A stretch of DNA of 64,000 bases. It comes from Leptasterias polaris. Its lineage: Eukaryota; Echinodermata; Asteroidea; Forcipulatida; Asteriidae. The translations under genes and the position numbers were made by a program. The notes beneath the pieces are model-generated. The model did no database searches and was not told where the DNA came from. It saw only the letters and a list, made by a program, of their open reading frames with translations. This document shows positions 59,801 through 64,000 of the stretch, in pieces. The stretch lies in assembly GCA_037783415.1 (NCBI GenBank), contig JAZGTN010000073.1, positions 3,534,001 through 3,598,000 on the forward strand, read 5' to 3'. Every line of letters starts with the position of its first letter. The first letter of the stretch is position 1.

Positions 59801-62800
59801 GTCGAAATCTTTGATGTAGGAGAAGTGCCTTCCATACAGATTAAGAAGCATAGTTTTCTTCATAGTCTTGCGAGATCGATGGACAAGCTTTGCAAAAGTC
59901 TTTTTGTGTTCCTGTTTTTTGGCGCCTGGTGTTTCTTTGGGTTGACTGTAACGTGGCTCTGTATTTAGTTCTGCGAGAGGCCCATCATCCTCAATGTCAT
60001 CATCACCAGACACTCCACCCTCTTCATTTAACACTTCCTCTTTCTGTTTTGTGGACTTTCTTTTCAAGTGTGGATTCGTGGTAGTGGCACTTGATGCTTC
60101 TTTGCGTTGACTGTGACAAGGCTCTGCATTTGGATCAGCTGCTTTGTGTTGACTGTGATGAGGCTCTACATGTGGATCGGCTACTTTGCATTGACTGTGA
60201 CGATCAGGCTCTGCTTTTGGATCGGCTACTTTGTGTTGACTGTGACGAGGCTCTGCATTTGGATCGGCTACTTTGTGTTGACTGTGATGAGGCTCTGCAT
60301 TTGGATCGACTACTTTGCATTGACTGTGACGAGGCTCTGCAGTTGGATCGGCTTCTTTGCGTTGACTGTGACTAGGCTCTGCATGTGGATCGGCTACTTT
60401 GCATTGACTGTGACGAGGCTTTGCATGTGGATCGTCTACTTTGCGTTGACTGTGACTAGGCTCTGCATGTGGATCGGCTCCTTGGCATTGACTGTGTTGA
60501 GGCTCTGCATTTGGATTGGCTACTTTACGTTGACTGTGATGAGGCTCTACGTGTGGATCGGCTACTTTGTGTTGACTGTGACTGCGAGGCTCTGCATTTG
60601 GATCGGCTACTTTGCGTTGACTGTGACGAGGCTCTGCATTTGGATCGGTACTGTCAAGAGGTTTAACTTCTTCCTCACCGTCGTCATCCTCCTCACTAGA
60701 CTCTTCATCCTCTTCATCAGACAACTCATCCCCTTCTGTTTGAATGCTGTAGACCATGACGTTTGTTTGGTACAGTTCCTCCAGATCGGGTATCTCGTGA
60801 AGAGAAATCCCCTGAAAGTCATCTCCACTGATATTCCGTCTCTCCTTGTATTCACCGAATAAACGTTTGGTTTTCTTCTCGCAGTTCTTGATACTGGAGC
60901 CATTGTGAAGGGCCAAACATCTGAAGAAGCACAGGTTGTCCTCAAATACTTTACCTGTTTGTCTACTTTTCACGAGTGAATGTAACCCTTTGTTGTGTTT
61001 GATGAACGATGGTAACTCATCTAAGGAACAACACCCAATCGGTAAATCGGGCATCTTGTTCACGTACACAGCCATGTTAGTTATTTCGTAGACAGACCAT
61101 TTTGTATTTGGTCGTTGATATGTGGCGAATTCTAACGGTTCGCTTTCGTTGACACTGTCAATAAAACTCATGATATCGTCTCGTGAGGCTATGATAAATG
61201 GCGTCTCAAACAAACGGGCATTATTGTAACTTGGATGAAAGTAACGCAACTCGTTCGTTTCGCTGTGCCTGAGCACCAGACCGAATGAGATGTTCATCTT
61301 ACAACGACATTTAAGCTCCTCAAAAATTGCTATCAGCTGACCTCTTTGTTGCGACCACTTCAGTTCATGGTGTTGAAAATTTCCGGTTGAACAAGGGTAC
61401 AACCGGAAATTGTAAACATCCTGAGCAGGCCGTCCATCCTTCCTGTTTGTGCGAATGTAGGCCCAGTTCTCTTTAATAATTTCCGGAATGTTCCCATTGT
61501 TGTCAGATGGGAACTCAAGAGGGTCGTCATCCATGAGGGGGACAACCTCGTGTCCATCTTCAGCATCTTTGTCTCCATCTTCAGCATTCTGCTCTTCGTC
61601 TTCAGACAGTTCAGGTTTCTGCAATGTCTCTTTGCATTTCTTTCTGATCGTGCCAGCCGGTTCCCCATCTTCGTTCGTAGTGTCGTTGGTGTGACCTCTT
61701 TTGTGGCCAGGTTTCGTTTCCTCTGTTTCAGATTGTTTTGATGTTGACATGGTTCCACCGAAGAGCTTCTTGGGTGCGAACGTGGGTTTTGTCTCATGGA
61801 TGCTTTTAACGTGTCTCTGCAAGGACTGTTTTGTTGCAAAACGCTTCGAGTTACATGACTCACAAACAAAACTTTCAGTGGAGCTCGAAGTCTTTGCTGT
61901 ACTAGGTCTCTTTGATGTCGATGCCTGTTGGGCAGACTCGGTTGTATCGTGCTGTGGCAAGTAAACACAATTAATAACGACTATAAGAACCCCAGTAGAG
62001 ACTATGAGAATACACAAAATACTTTGGAAGACAATGAGCTAGAATGATTTTTTGTTGTTTTATAATTTTGTTTAGATTCGTCTGAGAATCATTATGACCT
62101 ATAGTGACTGTAGAAGTTTTATTTAACCAACTTGCAAAACCACAACTGCTAAATATTGTTTAGTAATGATTTTCTTTCTTTTTGAAACCATAGTGTTTCA
62201 GCATATGCATTCCAAGGCATATCCTGGCAGGCAAGGTGCTGCGGTGGTCATAACTTTAAGTTTCAGAACTTACTAACCATATCAATTCAAGAATTGTAAA
62301 AATAACACCCCAACAAGTTTTGTTATTGCGGCTTTCTTCGTATCAAAAAGTTTGAGTGGGGTTTCGGTGTAATATCAATAATGTAATAGTTTCTGATTTC
62401 CTCCATTGACTTGAACAAGTTGTGTAGCACTAAGTCCAGGCTCTGTGGCTCTTTGGTAAACTTGTGATGTCACAGGTCACATGGTTTAACCTCACAGGCA
62501 AACTTATCATTACTTGTTAATGTTCATGTTTGTATATTATACTTTACCCCCTGGGCTTCTTCAGACTGGGGAGTGGAACCTGGGACATCAAGTGACATTG
62601 GCTGTACCTGATGGAAAGTTCAAAGGCATTTCAAAATATAATTTATTTCGTAACCTGGAATAAGTTGAGAGGAAGAGTTAAGATAATATTCTTTTGATAA
62701 AAGGAACACTGCCACTTTGTGTAGATACAATCTTTTGGACATTTTGCCTGAGTAGTCATAGATCAGTTACCATAATTCTTCACTCCGTCACTTACACAAC

Positions 62801-63179
62801 AGTACTTTATTATCCAGTTTATCATTGGGAACAGAACTCCTTCGGTGTGACACTTTTTGCGCGCGCAATTTCAACCACTATATGGCAAGTTTAAGATTTC
62901 CAATTGGTTGATCGAGTTTATAAATGTATACATACAAGGTATATGTAAGTGACGGTCCTACTAGAGGTCGTGCGCAGCAATCACAGACGAGAACAATTGA
63001 GCGCAGCATTCGCGGAGTTAATGAACTTTGGGTTGAACACAGTTCAAAAGTTAAGTGTTTTATCCACAATTATGTCAGCCACATTTACATTAAATTGGTT
63101 TTTAAACAAACACAACGCTGTATACAAGCAAAATATTTACCTCATCTTCCATTGAACTGTCAGAACTTTGATCGGACAT
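56897..63179 (-). CDS. B-family DNA polymerase of selfish-element type, C-terminus cut by LTR insertion
   Basis: Replicative PolB of the protein-primed (DNA_pol_B_2-like) type found in Maverick/Polinton-like elements and related animal viruses. Probable exons: 63141-63179 (13 codons, donor gtaaat) and 56897-61951 (1685 codons). Order: C2H2 finger (CESC...RH...H, about residue 45-65); acidic stretch; 13 copies of a 14-15 residue DPNAEPRHSQRKVA-like repeat (60090-60660); second zinc finger ending HEAKC; palm motif A YDANALYLS (about 1158); an insert with EFHGCYWHGH (about 1243), nuclease-like; motif B KLIGNSAYGK (about 1465); motif C MDTDSAY (about 1564). The body has no stops or frameshifts. 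No integrase, ATPase, protease or capsid gene lies within the window. The insertion costs the last 19 codons, which sit at 53193-53252. Confidence 0.85.
60090..60660 (-). repeat. Coding minisatellite in the polymerase gene
   Basis: Thirteen 42- or 45-bp units, each encoding DP[NH]AEP.HSQ[RCH]KVA variants; two units carry an extra codon and the frame is always kept. Confidence 0.92.
61952..63140 (-). other. Probable intron of the polymerase gene
   Basis: Minus-strand donor GAG|gtaaat at 63140 and acceptor ttgtgtttacttgccacag at 61952 join the frame in phase 0. The interior has no ORF with family resemblance. The alternative is an unspliced start at 62017, which would add 22 hydrophobic residues. 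Confidence 0.55.
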
Positions 63180-63899
63180 CGTCTTTTTGCAACTCAACCG
63201 TTTCCTAAAGAGTGACAGCGAAAATTACACAAACCAAACATTGATACGAAAATAGCCGACAAGCATTATTCAAATGGATTATGTAACTGAGGAGGTGGAT
63301 TTTATTTTATTCACCTCGCTTATAATTTTGAATGACTGGCCGATTTCATTGGTCTTATATTCATAATAATAATTCACATTATGGTAAAGTGGGTGAAACA
63401 CCTGTATTTATTAGTTAGTTTCCTAACTTGAGTTACACTAGTGTGGGCCATTTATCAAAAGGAATTGTCTTGTGAGAATATTACACAAGACACTCAAAAC
63501 AAAGTAGTTACATCACGTGAAAGAAAACAAATCGTTAAATAAGAAGAAAAGCCATCAAAAAGAGAGCACATTTGAACCCCCCCTAAAAAAAGGGAAAAAC
63601 AAAAACTGAAAACCGAGGGTGAAGCAAAGAAACAAAAAAATTAAACTAAATCCCAATAACAAATAATCATAAAAGAAGTATGGCCCGGCAATTAAAAACA
63701 CAGTGGTCAAGCACACGAAAGCGTGTATTGACCATTGAGGAAAAAACAGAAGTCTTAATTGTGACTTTGGATTTCTCATAATTTTGACTTATAGTACAAG
63801 TCATCATCAGATGCATTCAAAATCATTAATTAGCATAGGCCTAAGTCATAGTTGTGACTTTGAATAATATGCATAGGTCATATAGATGACGAGTGCCAA
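63180..63899. other. 5' flank of the polymerase gene
   Basis: AT-rich; no gene, terminal inverted repeat or element edge recognised. A promoter is presumed but no clear TATA box is seen on the minus strand. Confidence 0.4.
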
Positions 63900-64000
63900 T
63901 TAAAGGCCCTATACACTATTGGTAAGATCGAAAAACACAAATGTTCACAGATTCACACACAACTTACATGATTGAAAGTAAGTAATGGTAGAAAGGGTTC
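63900..64000. mobile_element. Family C inverted-repeat element, cut by window end
   Basis: taaaggccctatacactattgg and the next 75 bp match 7729-7830 almost base for base. Confidence 0.8.

Noticed and set aside
59481..60862. Plus-strand ORFs opposite the polymerase (for example the cysteine/aspartate-rich repeat frame)
   Set aside because: They are shadows of the minus-strand coding repeat.
62017..62018. Hydrophobic N-terminus from ATG 62017 as the true polymerase start
   Set aside because: The 22 residues read through a strong acceptor (ttacttgccacag), and a small exon at 63141-63179 joins in phase; kept only as an alternative.

Overview
This window is nuclear DNA from a marine invertebrate animal. 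Genes are split into many short exons with GT-AG introns of 0.2-5 kb. The AT-rich non-coding DNA is full of tRNA-derived SINEs, small inverted-repeat elements, LINE tails with (ATT)n ends and microsatellites. The protein repertoire (an astacin with ShK domains, a bacterial-type phosphonatase, a B-family polymerase element) and the SINE types fit a non-vertebrate deuterostome, most likely an echinoderm. The species cannot be fixed from sequence alone.

Layout: 206-3658 (+) holds the last six exons of PSMC2/Rpt1, a 26S proteasome ATPase. 6756-11918 (-) is a complete six-exon phosphonoacetaldehyde hydrolase (PhnX-type, 288 aa), divergent from 13649-26960 (+), a complete fourteen-coding-exon CNOT2 (564 aa). 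These two share the 11.9-12.6 kb promoter interval. 31226-40353 (+) is a thirteen-exon secreted or surface astacin metalloprotease with three ShK domains and a hydrophobic C-terminal tail (474 aa). 43848-48269 (+) is a four-exon SAM-dependent methyltransferase of the Rv2258c-like type (358 aa). The right end (53193-63179, -) is a large B-family DNA polymerase gene of the selfish-element/virus type. A young LTR element (53257-56896) has split it 19 codons before its stop.

The LTR element is non-autonomous. It has two 316-bp LTRs differing at one position, a 4-bp target duplication, a PBS-like and a PPT-like site, and no recognisable gag, protease, RT or integrase. Its interior is dominated by about 44 copies of a 42-bp hairpin-forming unit that stays open in several frames on both strands. 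The interrupted polymerase carries its own 13-copy array of a 14-15 residue repeat.

The host genes do not form one pathway. PSMC2 and CNOT2 are housekeeping genes; the phosphonatase and methyltransferase are small-molecule enzymes of bacterial-type families; the astacin is a developmental or digestive-type extracellular protease. The remaining sequence is intron and intergenic DNA populated by at least seven inverted-repeat element families and three SINE types. Exon borders were placed by hand from GT/AG sites, reading-frame continuity and family resemblance. For the four complete genes the summed exons are exact multiples of three and free of internal stops.
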